Of a stretch of DNA of 64,000 nt, positions 10,701 to 21,784 are shown piece after piece. This stretch comes from Lepidodermella squamata (Eukaryota > Gastrotricha): contig JBLDXI010000066.1 in assembly GCA_047495785.1 (NCBI GenBank), positions 124,001 to 188,000 on the forward strand, given 5' to 3'. Numbering within the stretch: the first letter of the stretch is position 1; each line of letters opens with the position of its first letter. Under the pieces are notes generated by a model. It saw only the letters and a list, made by a program, of their open reading frames with translations. It had not been told where the DNA came from and made no database searches. The position numbers were made by a program, and so were the translations under genes.

Positions 10701-13700
10701 ATAATTACCCGAAATTTTTTAGCTTTTTCACTAATTTTGGTATTATTTGTAGGAAGAAAAATTGATGAATAATTTGTTCTTAATGTGGAGTTCGTCCCGT
10801 ATTTTGCATTAACATCGAACTGTGTTGATTGATTATTTGATCGAAATTGCATCGAAATTTGATCGATATTCTTAATTTTTTCAGCCTTTTGATGGTGATT
10901 GTGCTGATGGTATTGTGACGAGTAAAAGCAAGCAAGGAAATGGGAATTTTCTAGACACAAGCTTAAAGTCCACATTTCTATCATTTTCTGTGCTTGTTAT
11001 TTATTAGCAAAATTAGGAAAATCGTCAATCATCGGACATAAAAAATGACAACTGAAATCGCGCTAATTCAACTTCGTGATCACCCTGTGATCAAGTGTTG
11101 AAAAATCACAGATGAAATGAAAAATTTGATAGAAATTTGAGCTGCGAGTGGCAGATATCCGCAATTTAAATTATTTTACGAAAATCGAGGAAAAATGCAA
11201 CATTAATTAAAATACCGAGGTTCGATATAATCTATTTGGAGTATTTCAGCGTTGCCATGAATATTAACCTATGCAATTCATGACAATAAACCGGGCTCAA
11301 ATATATGAGCACATTTTCAATTTTATTTATAACTAATAACTATGATAAGAGGCAATTTCATGAGTTCAATTGCAGCGGAAATTCGCAGCCGAGCGGCAGT
11401 CACAGCGCTATTCTGGCTATTATTTTCTGGCTGACCAGTCAATATGGCAAGAATAAATTGGGCTTCAATGCCAGAATGGGATGAAATGATAATCAGCGAC
11501 GAGAAAAAAGTTTTACAAAAATACTAAAAAATATGGGCAAAATGAAATGATAGTCTGGAGAAATGGTTGCGGACCATCGATTTTCGAATTTAAACGACAC
11601 GATCTGGCCTGGAATATTTCTGGACGATTGAGCGGTCTATCACGCTTCAATTAGTATGGCAAAAATCATAGATCAAAGAAACATTAAAAGTTGACTCACA
11701 AACTAAAATAAAAACTCGATTAATGTTTCAAATGCGCGAGTAAAACACTGTTGCGTAATAGAATTAAGACAGTGCATTGTTGAACAACGCAAAAATGAGT
11801 TCAATCGGCATTTACCAAGTTTTCATCCTGTTTTTCACTTGAATTATCTATAGGTAGCGTGCCTCGACTCTTCGTAAATACAAAATAGGTTCATGTTTTC
11901 AATCAGCTTTTAGTACTTATTGATATTTTACCTCGCGATTGCCTGACACAACCTCCCCAACTAAATGCCCATATCGACTAGGTAAAATTCACTTTTCAGC
12001 GATCTTTTTAGCGAATGAATTTTTAAAAAATTGTGATTAAAATTCACCAAGAAATTCCCATAAAGTTGAGCAAATCGTGCTGCTCGCTGCCGATCTATAA
12101 CTATCCTGGTTCTCAAAACGTCTTTCAAAAATGTGCAAGTTGAGTGTTTTTCGGAATTTTCCACTAATTTTTCTCAACTCAAATCTTTTCTTGTAGGACC
12201 TGGAACTTTATTTTCGCAAAGGGCCAGGTGATGGTGTGATCGAATGCCGACCAATGGACCTTGAACAATGCGCTTGTTAGTACCCTTTCCAACCATTCGC
12301 GGTTCGACCATTCGCGGTTTGTTTTTTTCGAAAAATTCAGGATTTTTTTTTAATTTACGCGATAGTTTCAATTTTTTCACTCAAATTTCAGTTCCCCGTG
12401 AGTTTTTTACGTGAAATAATTTATCTAATTGTTAATTTGCTGTAGAATCTAGTCGATTTTTACCACAAGCCAATGCCTGGCAATCAAGTGTTAAACGAAC
12501 TTTGCGCTTTGATTTTTCGATTCACGAGTTTGGGCTAACAGTCGAGGTTCATGGCTTCGATTTCCACCTTGCTCACAATTCTCATCATGGTTTGCCTGAT
12601 AGAAAAGTGAGTTGAAAGTCTACCGAAAATGTGTAATTTTAATTAATTTGTATTGAAAAAAATAATTTTCAATTTTGGAAATAAATTCTTCAATACCTTT
12701 TTTCGTAAAATCCAAACCAATTTTTGGAAAGGTTTATTAATTTTACGGTTTTCTTATGCAATTCTTCCCAATTTTTCTTTCATATTTTTCAAAAAAAAGT
12801 TATCCTGTATATTTTTTAAATGAATTTTTTAATAATTTATGTCCCGTTGTTTTTCCAAATTTCAATAATTTCAATTTTTTATTTTTCATGCATTCAAAAT
12901 ATTGTCAAAATTTCAATCGCTTATTAGCTGAGTCTGAATAAAATGATTTTAGGTTTTCTTAATTTTCGAATTTTACTAAACTGTTCTTATCATGCAGATG
13001 AAGTCCGTCACTGGGTACTGGGTTGGACGAGAGAATGGACGAGAGTCGACGATGGTAACGATGACAATCACTTCTTCTGGCGGCGGCTGTCGACTACTGA
13101 ACTCATGAACATGTTCTTATTAGTTCTCATGACTTATTAATATCTCGTGAAATTTAAATAATTTGAAATAATGTCGAAAATGTATGTTTCTGTGGAATAA
13201 AAATTCATTCGAATTTTAAAGTTGAATTCTTGTACCAGAAACGGAGTAAAAGAAAGCTGGAGGACCAAAACAAGGCGAGGTTTAAGCTGAATTCTGACCC
13301 CATGCATGACCACTGACGGCCAAATGGTTGGCCATGGCATGACCATTTTGCTTGGTAATTCTGGCCCACCGTGGCCCATTCCAAGTTGGCCATGGAAGGT
13401 CCATCATGAGGCCACGAATTTTGGGGCCACCTGGACCCAAATATGAGTGAATTTATTTTGGTCCACCGTGGACCAGATTTTTCCGACAGGGTCCCGTATA
13501 TTTCCAGCCCCACACGCAGTGCCTGAACCAAAATACATCTGCGTTCGTCAAATGTCAGCCTAAAGGAACGTCGTGCCCAGCTGGAAGCATCAGTGGAAAT
13601 ACATTCAATACTCTGAACGATTGCTCAACTTGTAAGCAAATTAATGTCACTTACACGGAATTATTGAATGATTGAGCGGAATTGAATTGTGATTAATGGC

Positions 13701-16693
13701 CTGACTGTGTTTTAGTTTCATGCAGCCAAAAGTGTGCGAATGATGGGACTTGCGTCGCTACAAACAATTGTTCATGTACGCCAGCGTGGCAGGGTTCGGA
13801 TTGTACGACGCGTTAGTCAACACTTACTTTTTAATTCTTCGACAAAGTGTAAAACTGGGTTTTTGAAACAGCAAAATGTACGAATGAGCCATGCTCTGCT
13901 AACGCCCGTTGCGTAACGGCTGGAGGATCATGTTCGTGCGCCCCGGGCTGGAGTGTTCCACCGAATTGTACTAAAGGTATGCGAAACAACGTTGCTAAAT
14001 ATGATTTCAAGATTTCTACTACATTCAGCCGTTTGCTCGGATTGCACTGCTGAAAACCAGCAATGCCTTTTGCCTAGCCAGTGTACCTGCAAGACAGGTT
14101 GGGAAGGAGCCAACTGCACCAAAGGTAGGCTGCTTGTTGTTGGTTGATACGGCACTTATCGATGGTTTCTCCTTATTGAATAGCTATTTGCTCTGATTGT
14201 ACTGGTGAGAACCAGCAATGCCCACAGCCAAACCAGTGCACGTGCAAGACTGGATGGGAAGGAACTAATTGCACCAAAGGTAGGCTACTTAAGGTTATTC
14301 CATAGGAAACCAGATCGATGGTATTGCATAATGTCATTCCCTCACCTCTTTTATCATACCCTTTCCATTAAACAGCCATCTGTTCCGCCTGCGCCGCTGA
14401 GAATCAGCAATGCCTGCTACCTAACCAATGTACGTGCAAAACAGGCTGGGAAGGAACCAACTGCTCCAAAGGCATGCTTGAAGCTATTTTTTACGACACG
14501 CGATCGATGGGACTGAATTTTCTGTATTGAATAGCCATCTGCTCCGAGTGTACTGCTCAGAACCAGCAATGTCTGCAGCCAAACCAGTGCACGTGCAAAT
14601 CAGGTTGGGAAGGTACCAACTGCACTCTGGGTAGGCTGCTCAAGTTACTCCCTCGCCTATTTTATATTTTCCCTACTGAATAGCTATTTGCTCTGATTGT
14701 ACTGGTGAGAACAAGCAATGCCTGCAGCCAAACCAGTGCACGTGCAAGACTGGGTGGGAAGGAACCAACTGCACCAAAGGTAGGCTGCTTGAGTTTGTTT
14801 TCTCACCTGATCGGCAGCGTTATAACGTATCGAATAGCTATTTGCTCGGATTGCGCCGCTGAAAACCAGCAATGTCTGCTGCCTAACCAGTGTACGTGTA
14901 AGACTGGGTGGGAAGGAACTGGCTGCACCAAGGGTAGGCTAGTTAAGGTTTCTCCGTCGCCTCACCAATAGTTTCTTTGTGCTCAACAGCCATCTGTGCT
15001 AACTGCAATAGCCCGAACCAACAATGCTTGCTGCCTGACCAGTGTACGTGCATCGCCCCTGCTAACCAAACATGCGAGCCGCCTAACCTGTGCAATATCT
15101 GGGTGATTCGGCCTGTTTTTCAAATCGCGAGCTGCCGAGGTCTTCGCCATCAAAACTATCTAGCCTACAGCCACCCTGAGCCGAATCCGGAATCAAACCG
15201 AGATTTTCAGTGGAAGAAGCGTACTGGCTTAGCTGGCAGCTGCATTTCATTCGAATCGGTCAACATGCCGAACTATGTATTACGTCACTCCAGCTCTAGG
15301 ATCCTGACTTCTCTGAACGATGGCAGTAGCGCCTTGCTTTCAAACGATGGGACATTCTGTGAAAGGTCCCGCGAAAACGGAGTTTCCTACGAGACTTACA
15401 ACTTTCCCGGCTACTTCATTTACGTCGACTCGAATAACGAAATATGGATTCGCCAGAATGACAATTCAACAGATTTCGCGGTGCGTTCAACGTTTCGTGC
15501 AACAGCCTTGGGTAAGCCACTGCGATTAGGTTTTGTTTTCTAATGATAATTTTTGCGCATAGCTATCTGTACCAACTGCATGGGTGAAAATCGAGAATGC
15601 CTCCAGACTAACCAGTGTACCTGTAAGACGGGATGGGAAGGTTTCAACTGCACGAAAGGTGGGACGCTCGACGTTAGACCCTCACTTATTTTTATGGTTT
15701 CTCCTTAAATAGCCATATGCTCCAACTGCATTGGTGCAAACCAGCAGTGTCTGCAGCCAAACCAATGCACGTGCAAGACGGGATGGGAAGGAACCGGCTG
15801 CACCCAAGGTAGGCTGCATGAGGTTATGTGATGTGTATCATCTGATCCACGGTTTCCCCTTACTGAACAGCAATTTGCTCCGGCTGCACTGCTGCGAACC
15901 AGCAATGCCTCCAGCCAAACCAATGTACGTGCAAGACAGGATGGGAAGGTACCAACTGCACTACAGGTGGGATGCGAGTTGTTGGATTATCTCCTAATTG
16001 ATGGTTTCTTGTCATTTAACAGCCATATGCTCCAACTGCACCGGTTTAAACCAGGAATGCCTTTGGCCCAGCCAGTGTACGTGTAAAACTGGGTGGCAAG
16101 GAACCGGCTGCACTCAAGGTAAGCTGCGTTGTGTTTAAACGATCCCCTATTGTCATGTTTTTCGAACAGCTATCTGCGCAAACTGCACTAGTCCGTACCA
16201 ACAGTGCTTGCAGCCCAATCAGTGTACTTGTATTGCTACAGCCAATCAAACATGCGTGTCGCCCAACCTGTGTACTATTTACTCGATTCGGCCTGTTTTT
16301 CAAATCGCGGGTGGCTATGCTCTTGGCCAATCAAATAATCTCCTGTACAGCAGTCAGGCTAATCCCGTAACGAACCAAGATTACCAGTGGAAGAGGATCG
16401 TTGGCCTTAGAGGCTATTGCTATTCCTTCGAATCCGTCAGCAAGCCCAACTATGTCTTCCGTCACTCCAGCGCTAGGCTCATACTTTCCGTGAAAGACAG
16501 CACTAATACGTTGCTCGTCGCCGACGCGACATGGTGCGAGAGATGCCGTGAATTCGGGGTGGCCTACGAGACCTCTAACTTTCCCGGTTGGTTTCTCTAT
16601 GTCAAATCGAACAACGAGATTTGGGTTGCCCAAAACGATAATACAACAGATTTCACGACGCGTACAACCTTTCAAACACTAGCTATCAACTAA
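7791..16693 (+). CDS. Gene 1: secreted Cys-rich / EGF / AbfB-domain modular protein, 1,036 aa
   Basis: Twenty-five exons. Head: 7791-7949, 8012-8053, 8113-8196, 8253-8324, 8385-8462. Cys-rich: 9256-9307, 9618-9727, 9783-9830, 9887-9958, 10056-10118, 13508-13631. EGF: 13716-13811, 13872-13976, 14029-14124, 14184-14279, 14376-14471, 14535-14630, 14684-14779, 14838-14933. AbfB: 14990-15511. EGF: 15563-15658, 15713-15808, 15871-15966, 16023-16118. AbfB and stop: 16170-16693. The summed length is 3,111 nt, divisible by three. The protein has a signal peptide, no membrane span and no catalytic domain I recognise. The six-Cys EGF modules follow C-x2-C-x6-C-x5-C-x-C-x8-C with GWEG. Each AbfB exon starts with half an EGF, then three trefoil-like lobes, two carrying SFES/YET...P, all ending in an aromatic/F strand (FQWKK, TFCER, TFRAT). 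CBM42/AbfB domains bind arabinofuranose-type glycans in microbial enzymes, so a secreted glycan-binding role is inferred. Confidence 0.85.
8701..8874. mobile_element. Small inverted-repeat element, intact copy
   Basis: GACGTACTATAGGATGCCGC at the left is matched by its reverse complement, with two changes, at 8852-8874, enclosing about 130 AT-rich bases. In units 1 and 2 of the tandem duplication only the left end survives (near 2647 and 5674), because neprilysin-derived sequence replaces the rest. The copy here therefore looks ancestral. Confidence 0.55.
9014..9039 (+). repeat. Short telomere-like (CCCTAA)n tract
   Basis: About 4.3 units of CTAACC, i.e. TTAGGG on the other strand, inside the intron before exon 6 of gene 1. 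Too short and internal to be a chromosome end. Confidence 0.7.
10153..13491. mobile_element. 3.3-kb DNA-transposon-like element in an intron of gene 1
   Basis: CCCTGTCGGAAAAA at 10153 is mirrored by TTTTTCCGACAGGG ending at 13491. The inverted match extends to about 32 nt with few changes, including GGACC and CCGTGG blocks. Subterminal zones (10190-10620 and 13290-13480) carry repeated palindromic words around GGCCATGG and TTGGTCATnnnATGGCCAA. The element fills almost all of the 3.4-kb intron between exons 10 and 11. No intact transposase is present; a decayed candidate lies at 11430-11640. A clear target-site duplication is not visible. Confidence 0.6.
11430..11640 (+). pseudogene. Possible decayed Tc1/mariner-type transposase fragment
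   Basis: One frame from 11455 reads INWASMPEWDEMIISDEKK before a stop, resembling the W...W..(V/I)..SDE(K) block around the second catalytic Asp of Tc1/mariner transposases. After a frame shift, 11548 onward reads MIVWRNGCGPSIFEF, resembling the following (M)VW..G.GP block. The spacing is roughly right, but both frames are broken by stops. It lies inside the 10153-13491 inverted-repeat element. Confidence 0.35.
14029..16118 (+). repeat. Array of ten 96-nt EGF exons in gene 1
   Basis: Exons at 14029, 14184, 14376, 14535, 14684, 14838, 15563, 15713, 15871 and 16023 are each exactly 96 nt (32 residues), bounded by phase-1 introns of about 45-100 nt. An AbfB exon interrupts the array at 14990-15511. 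Residues around the six cysteines are nearly constant, with QCTCKTGWEG in most copies, while spacers vary more than in gene 2, so these duplications are older. The exon ending at 14471 has a GC donor rather than GT. Confidence 0.9.
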
Positions 16694-16805
16694 GAATAGC
16701 CACGGAGCAAAATACTTGTTATGTGAACTATTGTTAGGATTTAAACGTATCGTGGCGTTTTCTTGACTTCTTGATTTCGCTACTATAATTGTGATGAAAT
16801 AATTA

Positions 16806-16811
16806 AATAAA
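16806..16811 (+). terminator. Polyadenylation signal AATAAA
   Basis: AATAAA lies 112 nt downstream of the gene 1 stop codon. Confidence 0.5.
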
Positions 16812-16904
16812 AGTAATACCGTTACTAGTAATGGGATTTTCGCATTTGAAATTTTCCCATTGCTATGCCATATGGATAAGAAAATATTTTAATCTTGATT
16901 TTGT

Positions 16905-17760
16905 TTTATTAACTTGATTTGTTCGGTCAGAATTTCAAATTACGGAAGATATGGCTGCTTTTATCCTACCACCTTGAGCATTTCCGGTTTGGGTTCATGG
17001 CTGTGTCCTCATCGCAGCTGAAATCCCGCGCAAAATCGGCGCTATTCGCAACAGCGCCTCGCACCCGAATCGGCGCGGGCGAAAACCAAATAGACGGCTC
17101 GTCGTGCCGAAACTTCCGCATCGCCGCGATCCTCTAATAAATTACTTTATATTTATGTAAAAAATGGCCTTGCCACACCCTCTGCACGGTGTCCATTGAC
17201 CACGAGCGTCATCATAGGGCGACTTTGCAGTCTCATGACTGAGGTCTAACTCCGTCTTTTTTTCTGGTCTTGGTCGCGCGGTCGCGCAGTCGTGGTCTGG
17301 CGGTCCTGAAAAAAATGCTCGCTTAAAAATGAGACTGAAAAAAACGATGCACCACCAGGAGTCGAACTAAGGATGTTGGAATAAAAAGCCATGTTTTTGA
17401 TCCGCACTACGCCACCAGCTTGAAGAAATCTGCCGGGAAAGTATTTACACCCATATTGTTGTCAATCGGATCCACTGATGGAAACTCTTAACTGCCATGA
17501 ATTGGTGGCGTAGTGGATCAGAAACATGGCTTTTTATTCCAACAACGAAATTTGCCCCGAAAATGCTATTTTTAAGGTGGACGTCACGCTTGGTTGGAAA
17601 ATACATCGCAAATATTTCATTCGGCGTAAATTGACATGAAATTAGTCGAATCGCTGCCAATTCTATCAATCAGGCCAGTTAAAATTGTCATCCAGCTTAA
17701 AATTTCGCAAGACTTGTGTTCAAAATTTGGCATTTCATTTCATTTTGCTTCAACTTGTCA
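16905..17760 (-). pseudogene. Neprilysin (M13) pseudogene fragments, copy 3
   Basis: On the minus strand, 16905-17140 matches the 3' flank and C-terminal coding end of neprilysin A. The block 17545-17725 matches two blocks of its middle (near 18985-19035 and 19435-19555) fused together. A tRNA-like inverted repeat (17340-17545) is inserted between the parts. It shares filler after the C-terminal block (the TGGCCTTGCCACACCCTC stretch) with the copies at 2.9 and 5.9 kb, so all three fragments derive from one earlier rearranged copy. Confidence 0.8.
17340..17545. repeat. tRNA-like inverted repeat
   Basis: On the minus strand 17345-17415 reads like a tRNA-derived segment, with GGCGTAGTGCGGATCA and then AGTTCGACTCC (box B-like) followed by a T run. 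An inverted, slightly different copy of its 5' two-thirds (GGTGGCGTAGTGGATCAG) lies at 17500-17545. T-arm pairing is poor, so a functional tRNA is unlikely; a tRNA-derived SINE or foldback relic is the better reading. Confidence 0.4.
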
Positions 17761-17879
17761 ACTTGAAACATCAAGAGAGAAGCTCGGCTCGCTCAGTGTG
17801 ATTGAGCCCAGTTGATAATTAGTACAATGTATGATGAAAACAGCTGATAAAAATGTCTGAAATCACCTCATAACGAATA

Positions 17880-18043
17880 CAGGGTGCTCGAAAAATTTAA
17901 TGCGCATCATTTTAATGAGGAGTTTCAAGAAATTGAGGAGTTCCATTGGCAAAAGAAGGCTTGAAATTCTTCAACTTCTTAAAACTCCTCATTAAATTGA
18001 TGCGCATCGAATTCGCCTTATGCGTAATTTTTGGGCCACCCTG
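17880..18043. mobile_element. Small hairpin MITE with CAGGGTG ends
   Basis: CAGGGTG at 17880 is mirrored by CACCCTG ending at 18043, and an inner pair (ATGCGCATCATTTTAATGAG and its complement with one insertion) makes a strong hairpin. A family 1 element fragment abuts it at 18045. Confidence 0.55.
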
Positions 18044-18044
18044 A

Positions 18045-18242
18045 ACAGCGTGCCCGAGAATTTGCGTAACCATGTTTTAATTTGGCAACCTTTGTAGGAA
18101 ATTCAACTGCCTAATTCTTTCAAATTTAACCTACCGGAAGAATATTCCATCTTTTCCGCACTTTAATCGAAGAAATCAAAAATATACTGGGGAAAACCCG
18201 GAAAACCCCTTGCATTTTCCATTCATCTGTCGCGCACCCTGT
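18045..18242 (+). mobile_element. Inverted-repeat element family 1, degenerate copy
   Basis: Starts ACAGCGTGCCCGAGAATTTG and contains the family interior (TTGTAGGAAATTCAA, GAAGAAATCAAAAATATAC, AACCCGGAAAACCC). The right side ends at GCGCACCCTGTT, which mirrors the CAGGGTGC start at 17880, so this copy may be nested with the neighbouring hairpin element. Confidence 0.5.
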
Positions 18243-18333
18243 TGATAAGAATATATTTCAATCTTGATTTTATTTTATCCATTTAATGTTTACGGTCAGA
18301 ATTTCAAATTATGGAAGATATGGTTGTTTTTTT

Positions 18334-21107
18334 TTACCACATTAAGCATTTCCGGTTTGGGTTCATGGGCGTGTCCTCATCGCAGCTGAAAACTCGCGCA
18401 AAATCGGCGCTATTCGCAACAGCGCCTCGCACCCGAATCGGCGCGGGCGAAAACCGAATAGACGGCTCGTCGTGCCGAAATTTCCGCATCGCCGCCTCGC
18501 TGTACGCCGAACAATGCGACTGGGCATAGGCGACGAAAAACAGCAAATCACTCAGCTTCGACGAGTGATTTTTCGCCGGATTCAGGTGGTGAAACAACTC
18601 GTAAGCAACAGGCAGGCTCGCTACATCGGCCATATCCTCGAAAACCGTGGCATAACTCGGCAATTTAACGCCGTAGTGTTTCGCAAAATCCCAATAAAAT
18701 TCCGACACGCAGTCTTTCCGGTCCAATAGGTACATATCCCCGCGGAAAAACGGCGAGCGTAACGACGACCAGCCGTCGAAAATATGCGTCAACTCATGCG
18801 CGAAAACTGTAGACAATTTACCGAATTTCGCTGAATCAGGGTAGTCGTAACGATACGCTGGGTCGATTAACAGAGGCAGGGTGATGGTAACCGCATTATC
18901 CGCCTTAATGTAGAAGCCATACGCCTCTAACGGGTCGTAAGTCGTGAAATTTGACCGGCCAAACGCGAAATCGATCTCGCATTTCAGAACGAAATTCGCG
19001 CCGAAAATCCGATTTTTAAGGTGGACGTCACGCTTGGTTGGAAATTGCGCGTAAAATTCACTGAGGCGTGACGCGTTCATCGCAAATTCTGGCACGCCGA
19101 TATTGAACGCCATTGTATCGACCAGTTTTTTGTAGGTCGTCGCCGTGTTCCAATTGACCTTTTTCGAAGTCGCAATTTCGTTGTAGAGCACAAGTGCGGT
19201 TGCCTTAGCAACACGGGCAATGTCCATCGATGCGTTTTGCGTCAAAAAATTGCGGCGAAACAGCGAACCAATAGCGATAGGCATAACCTGTTTCAACTCA
19301 TTAAGGCAATTTTTCGGCTCAAATTCATCGAAAAAGTCTTTAAAAGGCAATATCGATTTCAGGGTCACGTAATTTTGAATTGTATTTCGCCCGCGATCTG
19401 TGTCTAAGGTATGTCGCAATACGTCGCAAATACCTCGTAAATATTCGCAAATATTTTCATCGGCGTAAATTGAAGTCAAATTAGTCGAATCGCTGCCAAT
19501 TCTATCAATCAGGCCGGTTACAATTTTCGTCCAGCTTAAAATTTTGCAGCAATTGTCGAGTTCAGCCAGGCTGGTTTCAACCAACCATCCATCGCCTATA
19601 GGCTTATTTGCGTTTACGATTTCCAGCTCTTGCTCGAAAGTTGCGAGGTCTTTGACTTCTTGAATAGTTATTCCACCGAAATTGCCAGCAATCAGCAGCA
19701 GATCAGTCGGATTTTCCTCCCCCTCTTTCGGGTTGAAATCGTTGAAGATGGGCCGTTTCATCGCTAGGACGTGCTTCAAATGCCGCCCGACCAACTGGCT
19801 CGTCACGCTTAAATGAACCAGGTGGTTTCGGTTGTAGAATGTCAGTAATTCGAATTTATCCTGGAGGACTGATCGATCGATATCGGTTGATTTATTGAGG
19901 CTCGCCGAGGCGAATGAACCCATCAAATCGACGATTGATTCGAACTCGGCTTTGTTATCAGACCATTTGCTTGATAGGCTGCAGGCATCGTAGTAATCAG
20001 CGATTTTCATATCGGATTCCCATTCGAAATTCGATCGATTATTCTCTATAGCAAAAATTTTAGGAAATTTAAAATATTTCAAAAAATGTTGAAAATTTAA
20101 TAAAAAATTGAAAAATCTTGAATTTTTGTTGAAAATCCGTTATGAATCGAACTCAAAATTATAAAATATTTGTTTCAATATATTTCAAATTTATATAAAA
20201 TTTTACAAATTTTACAAATTTTTCAAAATTTCAGAAAAATTTCGACAAGTAAAATCAAAAGCAAATAAAATCGTTGTTTCAATTTCGGATCAAATTGTTG
20301 CATTTACCGATGAAGCTAAGAAACGCTTCATTAGCCCGTTCGCCTAGAATTTGGCTGAACTCCTTGTACTCTTCATGTTCATTCAACGGATGTACAATCG
20401 CATAGCTGCCGCAGGCGTACTCGTAGAAATCTTCGCAAGGATCAACGGATAAATTCATCCAGTCGAACATTTCTGTGACGTAGTCGAAACAGGCGCGGTT
20501 GCGGCACGACGCCATCACGTCCGCCTCGGTTAAATTGTGCCGATGTTCGTGCATTTTACGCCGCTCGCCCCACGACTCAATAACGTACCACGTGACCAGG
20601 CCGCACGCTAGCATTACAGTTATGAGAAGAGCCGAACGCCGCGGACCGCATTCTTTAGAAAAAAAGGAAAAAATAACGTAAAATGGTTCGAAATATTTGA
20701 AATATTTTCCTTATAGATCAATAATGACCAAGGTACGTGAAAGGATTTCAAAGTGGGTTTACTAGACCTCTTATATTGGAAAAATCACTGATTTTAAAAA
20801 ATCGATATTAAAAATCGATATCGAATCTATCAGATAGGATTGATAACACACAAATTGGGATTATCAAGATGATATAGGAATTTTAGGATCTTGAGCTACT
20901 CGAAATTTTAAATTGAACTTGAAAATGTTGGCTAATTCGCTCTTCATATATTTTCCCAATTTTTGTTTTATTTTTTGGAAAATTATTTTTAAGGATGAAT
21001 AATTATCTCTTACTTTGGCAGCACTGTCCGCTATCTGCACGCCTGCCAGCTAAGCGAGTTGGGCTGTTCCATTCTGCGCCCCCTCCCAAGACTTTACCGC
21101 CTTGCAT
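18334..21107 (-). CDS. Neprilysin A: M13 zinc metallopeptidase, type II membrane protein, 716 aa
   Basis: Three exons on the minus strand: 21107-21014, 20652-20308 and 20045-18334 (sum 2,151 nt). M13 peptidases are ectoenzymes that cut small extracellular peptides. There is a short cytoplasmic N-terminus, a membrane anchor near residues 37-58, then the M13 N-terminal domain (CEDFYEYACG; KIADYYDAC). The zinc site HELTH is at 563-567 and the EDMAD motif (third ligand Glu616) follows. The C-terminus has the family ending TPMNP...KCLMW. The usual NAxY substrate-binding motif is not recognisable; the equivalent place reads LEAYGFY. The first exon, which supplies the start codon, is predicted only from splice sites and frame; the other two are firm. 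It diverges from the sphingomyelinase gene at 21785 and is the source of the pseudogene fragments at 2.7, 5.7 and 16.9 kb. Confidence 0.88.
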
Positions 21108-21784
21108 CGTCGATTATTCTAAAAAAATGAAAAGAAATCAAAATATTTGACGAATTTTGGATCGAAAACTTCTGAAATTCCTAGAAAAGAAATGGTGTAA
21201 TAATGAAAACTGAGAATATTTGCGCATTTTTGCCTCTGTGGTTAGAGGTTACTATAATAAAGTTTTCGCATCCAATCATTAATATAGCCTCCTATACTGC
21301 TTTTATTACCAACCTCCACCGGCCACTGCGTTACAAAATCGCTCTGATACTATGATCAATAATCGATGCGTGTTCGGTGATTATTATAGGAATCATCTTC
21401 ATTACCGCAATTCCCACATTTCCCACGGTTTATGTGCGCTGGTTTTATGACCCCCGCGCATTTCAACGTATATCGATCAGGGTGAGTTATCGCTTTTATC
21501 GCTTCCAAGATATACATAAAAGCGAGAAAAATCATCATTGGTCTTCAAATATTATTCATCCTTTATCTCCAATTTTTCAAAAATTTAGAAAAAAACAATT
21601 TTTCAGGCACGCGCTAACATTTCTCCCCACTATCAAAGCTAATGGCGGCATTATCTGCCTTGATTTCTTATCTTCGTCATTTGTTATCAGAATTTCTTTC
21701 AAAAGATTAGGAAATTCGCAAAGCCACTGCTTTGTCTTCTAACGCCTTCAAGATTTCGAATTTTTCTCTAGTAATATTAGAAAA
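21108..21784. other. Intergenic region between divergent neprilysin A and sphingomyelinase
   Basis: It should contain both promoters. An open frame from about 21377 to 21490 (plus strand) encodes a hydrophobic stretch followed by WFYDPRAFQR and a GTGAG donor-like site. It has no ATG in frame and no recognised homology, so I do not call it a gene. Confidence 0.4.

Noticed and set aside
21377-21742. A gene encoding the hydrophobic frame upstream of sphingomyelinase
   Set aside because: There is no in-frame ATG, no partner exon with matching phase and no homology.
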